Below are positions 1-6,171 of a stretch of DNA of 12,406 nt, piece after piece (the stretch's first letter is position 1; each line of letters starts with the position of its first letter). The notes under the pieces are model-generated. The model was given only the letters and a program-made list of their open reading frames with translations. It had not been told where the DNA came from and did not search any database. Source of the stretch: Sphingopyxis sp. (lineage in GTDB: Bacteria; Pseudomonadota; Alphaproteobacteria; Sphingomonadales; Sphingomonadaceae). A program made the translations under genes and the position numbers. The stretch covers positions 1 to 12,406 of the forward strand of contig JAAUPH010000041.1 of the NCBI GenBank assembly GCA_012035435.1. Direction: 5' to 3'.

Positions 1-209
1 CACGGCTCACCAGTCCGCGCTCGGGATCGACCCGCAGGTTCGTACCGTACGCCCCACCGTGGCTCGAACATTTTGCCGGTCTTGTCGACCGACCAACCGA
101 GTCCGTAGCCGGTGGGTAGATCGCCGGTTGCAGTGACGTCATTTCTTTCACCGCCGCTTCTGACAGATCAACGCTTGCCGCCGAACTCACCGCGATTAAG
201 CACCATTCG
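1..209 (-). pseudogene. C-terminal fragment of a beta-lactamase-family serine hydrolase, multiply frameshifted
   Basis: Three minus-strand frames, read in order, rebuild the C-terminal part of a class C beta-lactamase-like serine hydrolase. RMVLNRGEFGGKR lies at about 209-171. DLSEAAVKEMTSL follows at about 169-131, then LPTGYGLGWSVDKTGKMF at about 119-66, then SHGGAYGTNLRVDPERGLVS at about 64-5. HGG is the third conserved motif of the family (KTG/HxG box). Joining them needs indels near 170, 125 and 65; the last is one extra G between TTC and AGC. The N-terminal two thirds, including the SxxK serine, cannot fit because the DUF6489-like gene occupies the DNA upstream. It is either a real remnant or a low-quality or chimeric contig edge. 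The family call is fairly safe; the cause is not determined. Confidence 0.6.
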
Positions 210-553
210 GCCGAACAATCCCGACGTCGGTGCGCCATAACCTCAAGAACGCCGGCAGCGAACCGTTGCGCGCGGTCGCCTTCTTCGCCGCCGTTGAGCA
301 CGTCGGACCCCAGCCCTCCGATCAGTGTGTCGTCGCCAAACTGGCCGAGCAGCGACTGAACCAGCCCCATCCCCGCCTCCCCCATAGGCACCCAATTTTT
401 GATCATGCCCTCGACGATGTCCGGCGTAATCCCCTTTTCCATCAGCTTTTCGACGCGCGACAGATAAATGGCGTGAAGCGGCGTCAGATCGGGCAAGCCG
501 AACAGGCGGCGGGCTTCTTCGGGGGTGCAATCGACTTCGACGTTGATTTTCAT
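1..553 (-). CDS. DUF6489-like small protein, C-terminus unresolved (frame open to window edge)
   Basis: The start at 553 has a good ribosome site (GGAGAG, 561-566, 7 nt upstream). The first ~70 residues (about 553-340) begin MKINVEVDCTPEEARR and continue through GLPDLTPLH to NWVPMGEAGMG. This resembles the short DUF6489 family of alphaproteobacteria, whose function is unknown; family members are usually only about 70-100 residues. Here the frame has no stop through position 1. From about residue 110 it runs over DNA that, in shifting frames, encodes the C-terminal part of a serine hydrolase. The natural end is therefore probably lost to an indel or a faulty join. Only the N-terminal ~70 residues should be trusted. 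It is divergent from the hydrolase gene at 660. I recognise the family from the N-terminal pattern alone, with moderate confidence. Confidence 0.6.
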   Translation of the reverse strand, partial: MKINVEVDCTPEEARRLFGLPDLTPLHAIYLSRVEKLMEKGITPDIVEGMIKNWVPMGEAGMGLVQSLLGQFGDDTLIGGLGSDVLNGGEEGDRAQRFAAGVLEVMAHRRRDCSAEWCLIAVSSAASVDLSEAAVKEMTSLQPAIYPPATDSVGRSTRPAKCSSHGGAYGTNLRVDPERGLVSR

Positions 554-560
554 GGGCTCA

Positions 561-566
561 CTCTCC
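561..566 (-). promoter_or_regulatory. Ribosome binding site of the DUF6489-like gene
   Basis: The minus strand reads GGAGAG, 7 nt before the ATG at 553. It supports this start. The 106-nt gap to the divergent gene at 660 must hold promoters for both; I see no convincing -35/-10 pair in it. Confidence 0.55.
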
Positions 567-659
567 GCGATGCTCGCCTTCCCCCTTTGAGCGGCGGCGT
601 GCTGCTGCTAACTTCGCTTGGTCCAGCCAATTTGGCAAGCACGCAGGATGATATGCGCC

Positions 660-1349
660 ATGATGCAAAAGATAGACGCTTTTCACAGCGAGGGCGAAAT
701 CCCCGCCTATGTCGCCCGCCCCGCTACACCAAGTGGCCGCGCGATTATCGTCGTGCCGGAGATTTTCGGCGTCAACGCGGGTATTCGCAGCAAATGCGAT
801 CAATGGGCCGCCAAAGGCTATCTGGCGATCGCACCCGATATTTTCTGGCGCTTTGCCCCCGGCGTCGAACTCAATCCCGATGTGGAGACGGAATTTCAGC
901 AGGCGCTCGGTTATTTCGGCCAATATGACGCCGACGACGGGGTGAAGGACATTGAGGCTACCATCCGCTGGGCGCGCGCGCAGGGCGTGGCCAAGGTCGG
1001 GCTGGTCGGTTTCTGCCTTGGCGGGCGGCTCGCCTATATGGCGGCAGCACGGACCGACATTGACGCCTCGGTCGGCTATTATGGCGTAATGATCGACACG
1101 ATGCTGAATGAATCGCATGGCATCGCAAAGCCGCTCATGCTCCACATTCCCACCGCCGACCATTTCGTCGGGCCGGACGCGCAAGCGGCCATTCACGCGG
1201 CGCTCGATCCCCATCTGCGCGTGACGCTCCACGACTATGCAGGGCTCGACCATGGCTTTGCTGCGGAGAGTGGCAATCGCCGCGACGAATCGGGCGCACG
1301 GCTTGCCGACAATCGCACCGAAGCCTTTTTCGCCGAGCATCTGCGGTGA
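660..1349 (+). CDS. Dienelactone hydrolase family protein
   Basis: This is an alpha/beta-hydrolase of the dienelactone hydrolase (DLH) family, 229 residues and full family length. Cytosolic members open lactones such as dienelactone in chlorocatechol breakdown, but many are general esterases of unknown substrate. The family Cys-Asp-His triad is visible: nucleophile Cys119 in GFCLGG, Asp167 in TADHF and His198 in LDHGF, with the conserved Glu34 in VPEIFG. I chose 660 because AGGA (645-648) lies upstream and the protein then begins MMQKIDAF; 663 is equally possible. The frame extends to 618 but without family similarity. The stop overlaps the next start by 4 nt (GTGA), so the two are cotranslated. 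No aromatic-degradation genes are nearby, so a catabolic role is not supported by context. Confidence 0.85.
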   Translation: MMQKIDAFHSEGEIPAYVARPATPSGRAIIVVPEIFGVNAGIRSKCDQWAAKGYLAIAPDIFWRFAPGVELNPDVETEFQQALGYFGQYDADDGVKDIEATIRWARAQGVAKVGLVGFCLGGRLAYMAAARTDIDASVGYYGVMIDTMLNESHGIAKPLMLHIPTADHFVGPDAQAAIHAALDPHLRVTLHDYAGLDHGFAAESGNRRDESGARLADNRTEAFFAEHLR

Positions 1350-1753
1350 GCGGTGCCGCAGAGGCCGGACTTGCCGCCTGGCACGCCTATATGACAGGCG
1401 GTGAAGATGCCGGCGTGCTGCGCGCGATGCTGGCGGACGAGGCCGTGTTCCACTCCCCCGTTGTCCACACCCCGCAGGTCGGGGCGGACAAGGTCTTCGC
1501 CTATCTCCACGCCGCAGCGCATGTGCTCGGCGGCGGAGATTTCGCCTATGTGCGCAAGCTGGTCGATGGCCACGAAGCCATGCTGGAGTTCACCCGCACG
1601 GTCGACGGCATCCATGTCAACGGCGTCGACATCATCCGCTGGAACAGCGACGGACAGATCATCGATTTCAAGGTGATGGTCCGCCCGATGAAGGCAATGA
1701 ACAAGCTGTGGGAGATGATGGCGGCGCAGCTTGATTCAGCGCAAGCGGGTTAG
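1346..1753 (+). CDS. NTF2-like / SnoaL-like protein
   Basis: The 135-residue product has the pattern of the nuclear transport factor 2-like (SnoaL-like) cone fold. An N-terminal helix with AWHAYMTGGEDAGVLRAML is followed by DEAVFHSPVVHTPQVGADKVFAYL and then the beta segments FAYVRKLVDG, AMLEFTRTVDG, IHVNGVDIIRW and IIDFKVMVRP. Members are small ligand-binding proteins or isomerase-like enzymes; the substrate cannot be read from the sequence. The GTG start at 1346 overlaps the stop of the dienelactone hydrolase, giving a two-gene operon and perhaps a shared small-molecule role (inference). Its TAG interlocks with the stop of the convergent DUF1489 gene, so the two 3' ends overlap by 4 nt. Confidence 0.75.
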   Translation: MSGAAEAGLAAWHAYMTGGEDAGVLRAMLADEAVFHSPVVHTPQVGADKVFAYLHAAAHVLGGGDFAYVRKLVDGHEAMLEFTRTVDGIHVNGVDIIRWNSDGQIIDFKVMVRPMKAMNKLWEMMAAQLDSAQAG

Positions 1754-2151
1754 ATCAGCGCCAAATTGCTAAGCTCGCGCGCGAGGGCGGGCGGCAGATC
1801 AGCGACGCCGCTATCGGCATCGAGCAGCGGCGGTGCATCCACGTCTTGCAGATAGCGCCAGCCCTGATGCGCGCGCCTCGGCACGGGCTGAACCAGCTCG
1901 ATCCGGTCAGAGCAGACGATATCGGTGCGCCCCTCAGCGGCCTCATCAAAACGCACGATCTGAACGCGCGCGACCAAGGTGTGGCGGATGATGAAGTGCA
2001 GATAGCCGCCGATCAGCTCGTCTGCGCGGCGCGGGCGATTGCGGGTGGTGAAGCGGACCTCGCCCGCTTGTGCGCGGGCAGAAAGATTAATCTTCAACAC
2101 CGAAAGATCGGATGCGCCGAAAGCCACGCGGCTGAGGTGGAGATTGGGCAT
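1750..2151 (-). CDS. DUF1489 family protein
   Basis: The 133-residue product fits DUF1489 (COG5458), an uncharacterised alphaproteobacterial family. It begins MPNLHLSRVAFGASDL. The middle has FTTRNRPRRADEL and GGYLHFIIRHTLVARVQIV. The C-terminal half carries PRRAHQGWRYLQDVDAPP and ends PPALARELSNLALI; the GWRYL..DAPP and L..EL..L.L blocks are what I recognise. No catalytic motif is evident and the function is unknown. The ATG at 2151 fits the family N-terminus but has no Shine-Dalgarno. The 3' arm of an inverted repeat abuts it instead, and a six-codon ORF ends 1 nt upstream. The 3' end overlaps the convergent NTF2-like gene by 4 nt. Confidence 0.8.
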   Translation of the reverse strand: MPNLHLSRVAFGASDLSVLKINLSARAQAGEVRFTTRNRPRRADELIGGYLHFIIRHTLVARVQIVRFDEAAEGRTDIVCSDRIELVQPVPRRAHQGWRYLQDVDAPPLLDADSGVADLPPALARELSNLALI

Positions 2152-2190
2152 GTCAGGAAAACCCGTACTTCATGCGTTGGTTTCCTGACA
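2151..2190. repeat. Inverted repeat TGTCAGGAAA...TTTCCTGACA upstream of DUF1489
   Basis: TGTCAGGAAA (2151-2160) and TTTCCTGACA (2181-2190) are perfect complements around a 20-nt centre. Allowing one bulged base, the arms extend to 12 bp with the next CC/GG. The distal arm touches the DUF1489 ATG, so in the transcript it would form a hairpin over the place where a ribosome site should be. It could be an operator or a translational control element. The repeat is seen directly; its role is inference. Confidence 0.6.
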
Positions 2191-2207
2191 CAGCAGCAGG
2201 TGATGGA

Positions 2208-2225
2208 CCCCCGTGTGCGCGGGGG
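2208..2225 (-). terminator. Hairpin just after the TerC-family gene, terminator-like
   Basis: CCCCCG (2208-2213) pairs with CGGGGG (2220-2225) over a 6-nt loop. It lies 13 nt past the minus-strand stop of the TerC-like gene. No T-tract follows on that strand, so intrinsic termination would be weak. It may only protect the 3' end. Confidence 0.35.
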
Positions 2226-2238
2226 CACAGCTGTCGCG

Positions 2239-2964
2239 TTATCCGAACAATGTTCCCAAGCCCACCTGAGGATCAACCCAGCCATCATATATCATCTTGG
2301 CTGCGACATAGACGATGACCGCGAGGCCGACATAGGCGATCCACTTGTAGCGTTCGATATATTTGGCGATGATGTTGGCGGCCACACCCATCAGCGCGAC
2401 AGCGACGATTAGGCCGACGATCATGATGCCGGGGTGGTCGCGCGCGGCGCCGGCGACGGCGAGCACATTATCCAGGCTCATCGACACGTCCGCGACGGCG
2501 ACGGCCCATGCGGCTCCGGCAAAGCTTTTCGCGGGCTTCAGGCCACTATCCTCATCGCCCATAATTTCGGGTGAACCGGCCGACTGGCCACCATGGTCGC
2601 GCAAATCGCGCCACATTTTCCACGCCACCCAGACCAGCAGCAGTCCGCCGATGAAAATCAGGCCGACGATTGCCATCAACTGCGTGACAACCAGTGCGAA
2701 CGCGATGCGCAGTACCAACGCGGCGATGATCCCGATCAGGATGACCTTCTTGCGCTGTTCGGCAGGCAAGCCCGCAGCCAGCGCGCCGACGACAATGGCA
2801 TTGTCGCCCGCGAGCACCAGATCGATCGCTAACACCTGAAGGAAGGCCGCGAAGGCACCCGGATCGGTGATGTTGCTGAAATCCTTGACGATGGCGGCCC
2901 ACATGCCTGCGGGTCCGCCGAAACCTTCCGCCGCACCAGTGGCAGCGAGCAAAAATTCAAACAT
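2239..2964 (-). CDS. TerC/YjbE-family integral membrane protein
   Basis: This 241-residue inner-membrane protein belongs to the TerC superfamily and is closest in pattern to the YjbE/YkoY type. Several members of that type are implicated in metal-ion (manganese) export. The two inverted half-repeats each carry the acidic signature: VLAIDLVLAGDNAIVVGAL at 45-63 and VAVADVSMSLDNVLAVAG at 155-172. Hydrophobic segments lie at about 38-66, 74-92, 94-115, 150-173, 178-198 and 208-225. The loop at 117-148 is hydrophilic. The ATG at 2964 is preceded by GGGGG with a 6-nt gap, and the protein then begins MFEFLLAATG. It starts 17 nt after the rho stop on the same strand, so it is probably cotranscribed with rho. 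The metal substrate is not visible from sequence. Confidence 0.85.
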   Translation of the reverse strand: MFEFLLAATGAAEGFGGPAGMWAAIVKDFSNITDPGAFAAFLQVLAIDLVLAGDNAIVVGALAAGLPAEQRKKVILIGIIAALVLRIAFALVVTQLMAIVGLIFIGGLLLVWVAWKMWRDLRDHGGQSAGSPEIMGDEDSGLKPAKSFAGAAWAVAVADVSMSLDNVLAVAGAARDHPGIMIVGLIVAVALMGVAANIIAKYIERYKWIAYVGLAVIVYVAAKMIYDGWVDPQVGLGTLFG

Positions 2965-2970
2965 AATGAT

Positions 2971-2980
2971 CCCCCGGGGG
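2971..2980. repeat. CCCCCGGGGG palindrome between rho and the TerC-like gene
   Basis: A perfect 10-bp G/C palindrome fills most of the 17-nt spacer between the rho stop and the TerC-like start. Its minus-strand GGGGG half is also the only candidate ribosome site of the TerC-like gene. Pairing of the two halves would be too tight a loop for a normal hairpin, so dimer or strand competition is the more realistic effect. Any role is inference. Confidence 0.4.
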
Positions 2981-2981
2981 C

Positions 2982-4236
2982 TTACTGGTTCATCGAATCG
3001 AAGAAATCTTCGTTCGTTTTGCTGTCCTTCATCTTGTCGAGCAGGAACTCCATTGCATCGATGGTGCCCATCTGCATCAGGATCCGGCGGAGCACCCACA
3101 TCTTCGACAGCTTGTCCTTCTCGACGAGCAACTCTTCCTTCCGCGTCCCGGACTTGCCGACGTCGAGCGAGGGGAAGATGCGCTTGTCGGCGACCTTGCG
3201 GTCGAGCACGATTTCGCTGTTGCCGGTGCCCTTAAACTCTTCGAAAATCACTTCGTCCATCCGGCTGCCGGTGTCGATCAGCGCGGTTGCATGATGGAAA
3301 GCGATCCGCCCTCTTCAATGTTCCGCGCCGCGCCGAAAAAACGCTTGGGACGCTGGAGGGCGTTGGCGTCGACGCCGCCCGTCAGCACCTTGCCCGATGA
3401 CGGGACAACGGTATTGTAGGCGCGGCCGAGGCGGGTGATGGAATCGAGCAGGATGACGACATCCTTCTTATGCTCGACCAGCCGCTTGGCTTCTCGATGA
3501 CCATCTCGGCGACCTGAACGTGGCGGGTGGCAGGCTCGTCAAAGGTTGAGGAAACGACCTCGCCCTTTACGCTGCGCTGCATGTCGGTGACTTCTTCGGG
3601 CCGTTCGTCGACGAGCAGCACGATCAGATACACCTCGGGGTGATTGTCGGTGATCGCCTTCGCGATATTTTGCAGCAGCACCGTTTTACCTGTGCGCGGC
3701 GGCGCGACAATCAGCGCGCGCTGGCCCTTGCCCTGCGGGCTCACCAGATCGATGACCCGGGCCGATTTATCCTTCACCGTCGGGTCGAGCGTATCGAGCG
3801 ACAATTTCTGATTAGGATAGAGCGGCGTCAGATTGTCGAAATTTACCCTGTGGCGCACCGCTTCAGGATCGTCGAAATTGACGCTGACCAGCTTGGTCAG
3901 CGCGAAATAACGCTCGCCATCCTTGGGCGCGCGAATTTCGCCCTCGACCGTGTCGCCGGTGCGCAAACCATATTTGCGGACCTGATTGGGCGAGACATAA
4001 ATATCATCGGGACCGGCGAGATAATTGGCATCAGGCGAGCGCAGGAAGCCAAAGCTGTCCGGCAACACTTCGATCGTGCCCGATCCGATAATTTCCTCGC
4101 CCTCTTCGGCAAGTTCCTTGAGGATCGAAAACATCAGATCCTGTTTGCGCAGGGTCGATGCGCCCTCAACGCCCAGTTCTTCGGCCATCTCGACCAGCTG
4201 CGCAGGGGCTTTTTTCTTGAGTTCTTTCAGATGCAT
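2982..4236 (-). CDS. rho: Transcription termination factor Rho (two single-base deletions in this sequence)
   Basis: Rho is the hexameric RNA-dependent ATPase that ends transcription at Rho-dependent sites. The N-terminus begins [20 protein letters not shown], then has the RNA-binding domain with [17 protein letters not shown] (51-67). The Walker A region is [10 protein letters not shown] (176-185), Walker B is [12 protein letters not shown] (204-215) and the Q-loop region is [17 protein letters not shown] (223-239). The frame breaks after residue 249: plus-strand CTTGGCTTCTCG near 3490 lacks one C. It breaks again near 3290, where GTTGCATGATGG lacks one A. Restoring both bases gives an uninterrupted 418-residue Rho through [13 protein letters not shown], the C-terminal [14 protein letters not shown] and a final DSMNQ, which is normal family length. 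rho is usually essential, so sequencing error is the likelier cause. The ATG has no Shine-Dalgarno and sits 6 nt after a 14-bp palindrome. Confidence 0.95.
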
Positions 4237-4242
4237 TGAGGA

Positions 4243-4270
4243 ATTTCCATGGAAATATAGGCATATATGC
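4243..4270. repeat. Two palindromes in the rho leader
   Basis: ATTTCCATGGAAAT (4243-4256) is a perfect 14-bp palindrome and GCATATATGC (4261-4270) a perfect 10-bp one, separated by 4 nt. They end 6 nt before the rho start codon and cover the place where a ribosome site should be. The CCATGG core holds an ATG that opens a seven-codon ORF overlapping the rho start in another frame. This may be a site for control of rho (inference). Confidence 0.55.
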
Positions 4271-4377
4271 TGCCGGAGCAGCGCAGGAGATAGGTGGGAC
4301 CAATGACGGGGCGAGAAATCGCCGGAACCTGTCCCGACCGCGCGAGGACCGCGCGCCAAGCCGTGGGCTTCGCGCCG

Positions 4378-4406
4378 ATTTAGGCGCGGCAGGCCACCAA
4401 GTCAAT
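4378..4406 (-). promoter_or_regulatory. rho: Possible rho promoter
   Basis: On the minus strand TTGACT (a 5/6 match to the -35 consensus) lies 17 nt before TAAATC (only 3/6 to -10), in the 182-nt gap between hemJ and rho. The -10 match is weak and falls in the loop of a small GC hairpin (4371-4388). Candidate only. Confidence 0.3.
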
Positions 4407-4418
4407 CATGTGCCAGGA

Positions 4419-4871
4419 TCAAAATGGCCGAACGACTGCCAATATCACCGCTACCGCGGCGACAACCCCGGGAACTTCGTTGAGCAGGCGCAGCGCTTTT
4501 TCGCTGAGCGGTCGCTTGCCGGCCTTCAGTTTCTTAAAATAGCCGATCAGCCAACCGTGATAGGCGCTGAGCCCGATAACGAAGACGAGCTTGAGCTGGA
4601 ACCAGCCCTGTGTCCAATAGCTGCCATTGAACGCCAACAGCAGTCCCAATATCCAGACGATATAGAGCGCCGGGTTGAGAATGATCCGGCGCAACCGGTC
4701 TTCACGTTCAATCCATTTGACGTCCTCTTCCGATCCCACCGCACATTGGTGATGATAAACGAAAAAGCGCGGCAGCATGAACAGTCCGGCCATCAGGAAA
4801 ATAACGAAGATGATGTGCGCAGCCTTCACCCACAGCATCGCGGCCCCCAGGAAACTGATCCACGCATCCAT
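4419..4871 (-). CDS. hemJ: Protoporphyrinogen oxidase HemJ
   Basis: HemJ oxidises protoporphyrinogen IX to protoporphyrin IX, the penultimate step of heme synthesis, in the inner membrane. The 150-residue protein has four hydrophobic helices, at about 5-33, 67-83, 89-110 and 130-148. The first carries the conserved His19 in WVKAAHIIFVIFLMAG, followed by LPRFFVYHH. The stretch WIEREDRLRRIILNPA and the QGWFQLKLVFVIGLSAYHGWL block are family hallmarks. The ATG at 4871 lies 3 nt after the hemE stop, with GGTGAG as a likely ribosome site, so hemE and hemJ form a heme operon. A 182-nt leader separates it from rho. Confidence 0.88.
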   Translation of the reverse strand: MDAWISFLGAAMLWVKAAHIIFVIFLMAGLFMLPRFFVYHHQCAVGSEEDVKWIEREDRLRRIILNPALYIVWILGLLLAFNGSYWTQGWFQLKLVFVIGLSAYHGWLIGYFKKLKAGKRPLSEKALRLLNEVPGVVAAVAVILAVVRPF

Positions 4872-4874
4872 GAC

Positions 4875-5898
4875 TTACTCACCGCGCAGCCGCCGCAGCA
4901 AGGCCTCGACATGCGCAACCGGCACGTCGGGGGTAATGCCATGGCCCAAGTTAAATATATGGGGGCGGTCGGGGAAAGCGGCAATGATGGCGTCGACCGC
5001 CTGATCAAGCGCTTTGCCGCCCGTGAGCAGCGCCAGCGGGTCGAGATTGCCCTGCACGGGCAGTCCGGTGGGCAAAATGCTGTTGGCCCAGACGGGATCG
5101 ACCGTTTCGTCGAGCCCGAGCGCGTCAATGCCGGTTTCGCGCGCATAGGCGCCAAGCTTGCCGCCCGCGCCTTTCGGGAAACCGATGACCGGCGTGTCCG
5201 GGTGACGCTGTTTCAGGCGGCGGATGATTTCGGCGTTGGGCGCGATGACCCAGCGTTCAAATTGCGCCGGGGCAAGACTGCCCGCCCAGCTTTCAAACAG
5301 CTGGACGGCATCGACGCCCGCCACCAATCTGCCCGGCGAGATAATCGACCGTCAGATCGACAATTGCCGCGATGATGGCGTCGAACGCCGCAGGATCAGC
5401 ATAGGCCAGCTGACGTGCCGCGCCCTGATCCTTCGATCCCTGCCCCGCCACCATATAGGTTGCGACCGTCCAGGGACTGCCCGCGAAACCCAGAAAGCTT
5501 GTGGTCGGCGGCAGAGCAGCAGCAACCTTGCGCACCGTTTGGTAAATGGGATTCAGCCGGTCGGGCGCTGCTTCCAGCGCATTCAGACTGGCATCGACCA
5601 GCGGCGGGGCGAGACGCGGTCCCTCCCCAGCCTCAAACCACAAATCCTGCCCAAGTGCGTGGGGGATCACTAAAATGTCGGAGAAGAGGATCGCGCCGTC
5701 GAAGCCAAAACGGCGAATGGGCTGCAGCGTGACCTCGGCCGCTGCGTCAGGATCATAACAGAGCTCGAGGAAGCCACCCTTCTGCGCCCGTAAAGCCCGA
5801 TATTCGGGCAAATAGCGCCCCGCCTGACGCATCAGCCACACCGGCGGGGGCGTTTTACGGTCGCCGCGCAAGACGGCTAGCAAGGCTTTATCGCTCAT
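4875..5898 (-). CDS. hemE: Uroporphyrinogen decarboxylase HemE (one single-base insertion in this sequence)
   Basis: HemE removes four carboxyl groups from uroporphyrinogen III to give coproporphyrinogen III in the cytosol. The N-terminal signature is PVWLMRQAGRYLPEYR (19-34), with the conserved Asp74 in ILFSDILVIPHALG. FAGSPWTVATYM follows, and the C-terminal half has LFESWAG, FPKGAGG, VQGNLDP and FNLGHGITPDV. The frame breaks near 5324, where one extra C turns ...GQIVAGVDAVQ... out of frame; removing it gives a 340-residue protein of normal length with no missing residue. An essential heme step broken by a one-base homopolymer change points to sequence error. The ATG at 5898 gives MSDKALLAVLRG; the upstream GTG at 5913 adds five residues without support. 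It heads hemE-hemJ and is divergent from the PPSR gene across the putative origin. Confidence 0.95.
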
Positions 5899-5916
5899 CG
5901 TGCCGCGCCCCACCCC

Positions 5917-5938
5917 ATTATCATCATAAAATATATAT
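5917..5938. other. A/T-rich tract, candidate DNA unwinding element
   Basis: Twenty of 22 bases are A or T, including AAAATATATAT, inside a GC-rich chromosome. It begins 19 nt upstream of the hemE start, on the hemE side of the DnaA-box-like sites. It may also supply the hemE promoter -10 region. The A/T content is seen; the unwinding role is inferred from context. Confidence 0.5.
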
Positions 5939-6058
5939 CCTTGTTGTGGTTTGTTGGGCGGGCGAACTATGCGGGATTAGCTTGCTCGCCCGGCTTTGCC
6001 AACAACTTGACTCTCATCGGCACAGTGGTTGGGCGTGAGTCGAACTTGGCCGCGCCAG

Positions 6059-6067
6059 TTGTCCACA
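6059..6067 (+). promoter_or_regulatory. DnaA-box-like site TTGTCCACA
   Basis: It matches the TTATCCACA consensus at 8 of 9 positions. It shares the flank TCCACAGGCT (6062-6071) with the second site at 6149, 90 nt away. Confidence 0.55.
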
Positions 6068-6090
6068 GGCTGGGGACAGGGCGGATTGGT

Positions 6091-6099
6091 TGTTGATAA
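6091..6099 (-). promoter_or_regulatory. DnaA-box-like site, inverted (TTATCAACA on minus)
   Basis: The plus strand reads TGTTGATAA, one mismatch from the inverted DnaA box TGTGGATAA. It lies between the two forward sites and next to the near-palindrome TGATA-AA-TATCA (6094-6105). Confidence 0.45.
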
Positions 6100-6148
6100 A
6101 TATCAGGATGGAATCGGTGCGGCTGTGGGCGGATTGCGGCTGCCGTGT

Positions 6149-6157
6149 TTTTCCACA
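6149..6157 (+). promoter_or_regulatory. DnaA-box-like site TTTTCCACA
   Basis: It fits the relaxed DnaA consensus TTWTNCACA fully and has one mismatch to TTATCCACA. It is followed two bases later by the 12-bp palindrome at 6160-6171. Confidence 0.6.
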
Positions 6158-6159
6158 GG

Positions 6160-6171
6160 CTTTGCGCAAAG
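6160..6171. repeat. Perfect 12-bp palindrome CTTTGCGCAAAG
   Basis: The sequence is self-complementary over 12 bp, directly beside the DnaA-box-like site 6149-6157. Its core TTGCGCAA recurs at 6204-6211. It could be a protein-binding site in the origin or a regulator site for the PPSR operon; this is not decidable from one sequence. Confidence 0.55.

Noticed and set aside
310..355. RTX-like calcium-binding motif (GDDTLIGGLGSDVLNGG) in the DUF6489-like frame
   Set aside because: Only about two repeat units, in a stretch whose reading frame is uncertain and next to indels; no secretion genes nearby. Likely chance.
558..1340. 260-codon minus-strand open frame opposite the dienelactone hydrolase
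   Set aside because: The plus strand has the complete Cys-Asp-His triad; the antisense frame has no recognisable motif.
4371..4388. Hairpin CGCGCC-GATTTA-GGCGCG as a terminator of hemJ
   Set aside because: The stem is perfect but has no T-tract on either strand, and GC-rich DNA yields such stems often.
4236..5375. 379-codon plus-strand open frame opposite hemE and hemJ
   Set aside because: It is the antisense of clear heme genes in a GC-rich genome; composition is low-complexity R/Q/D/P and no family is recognisable.
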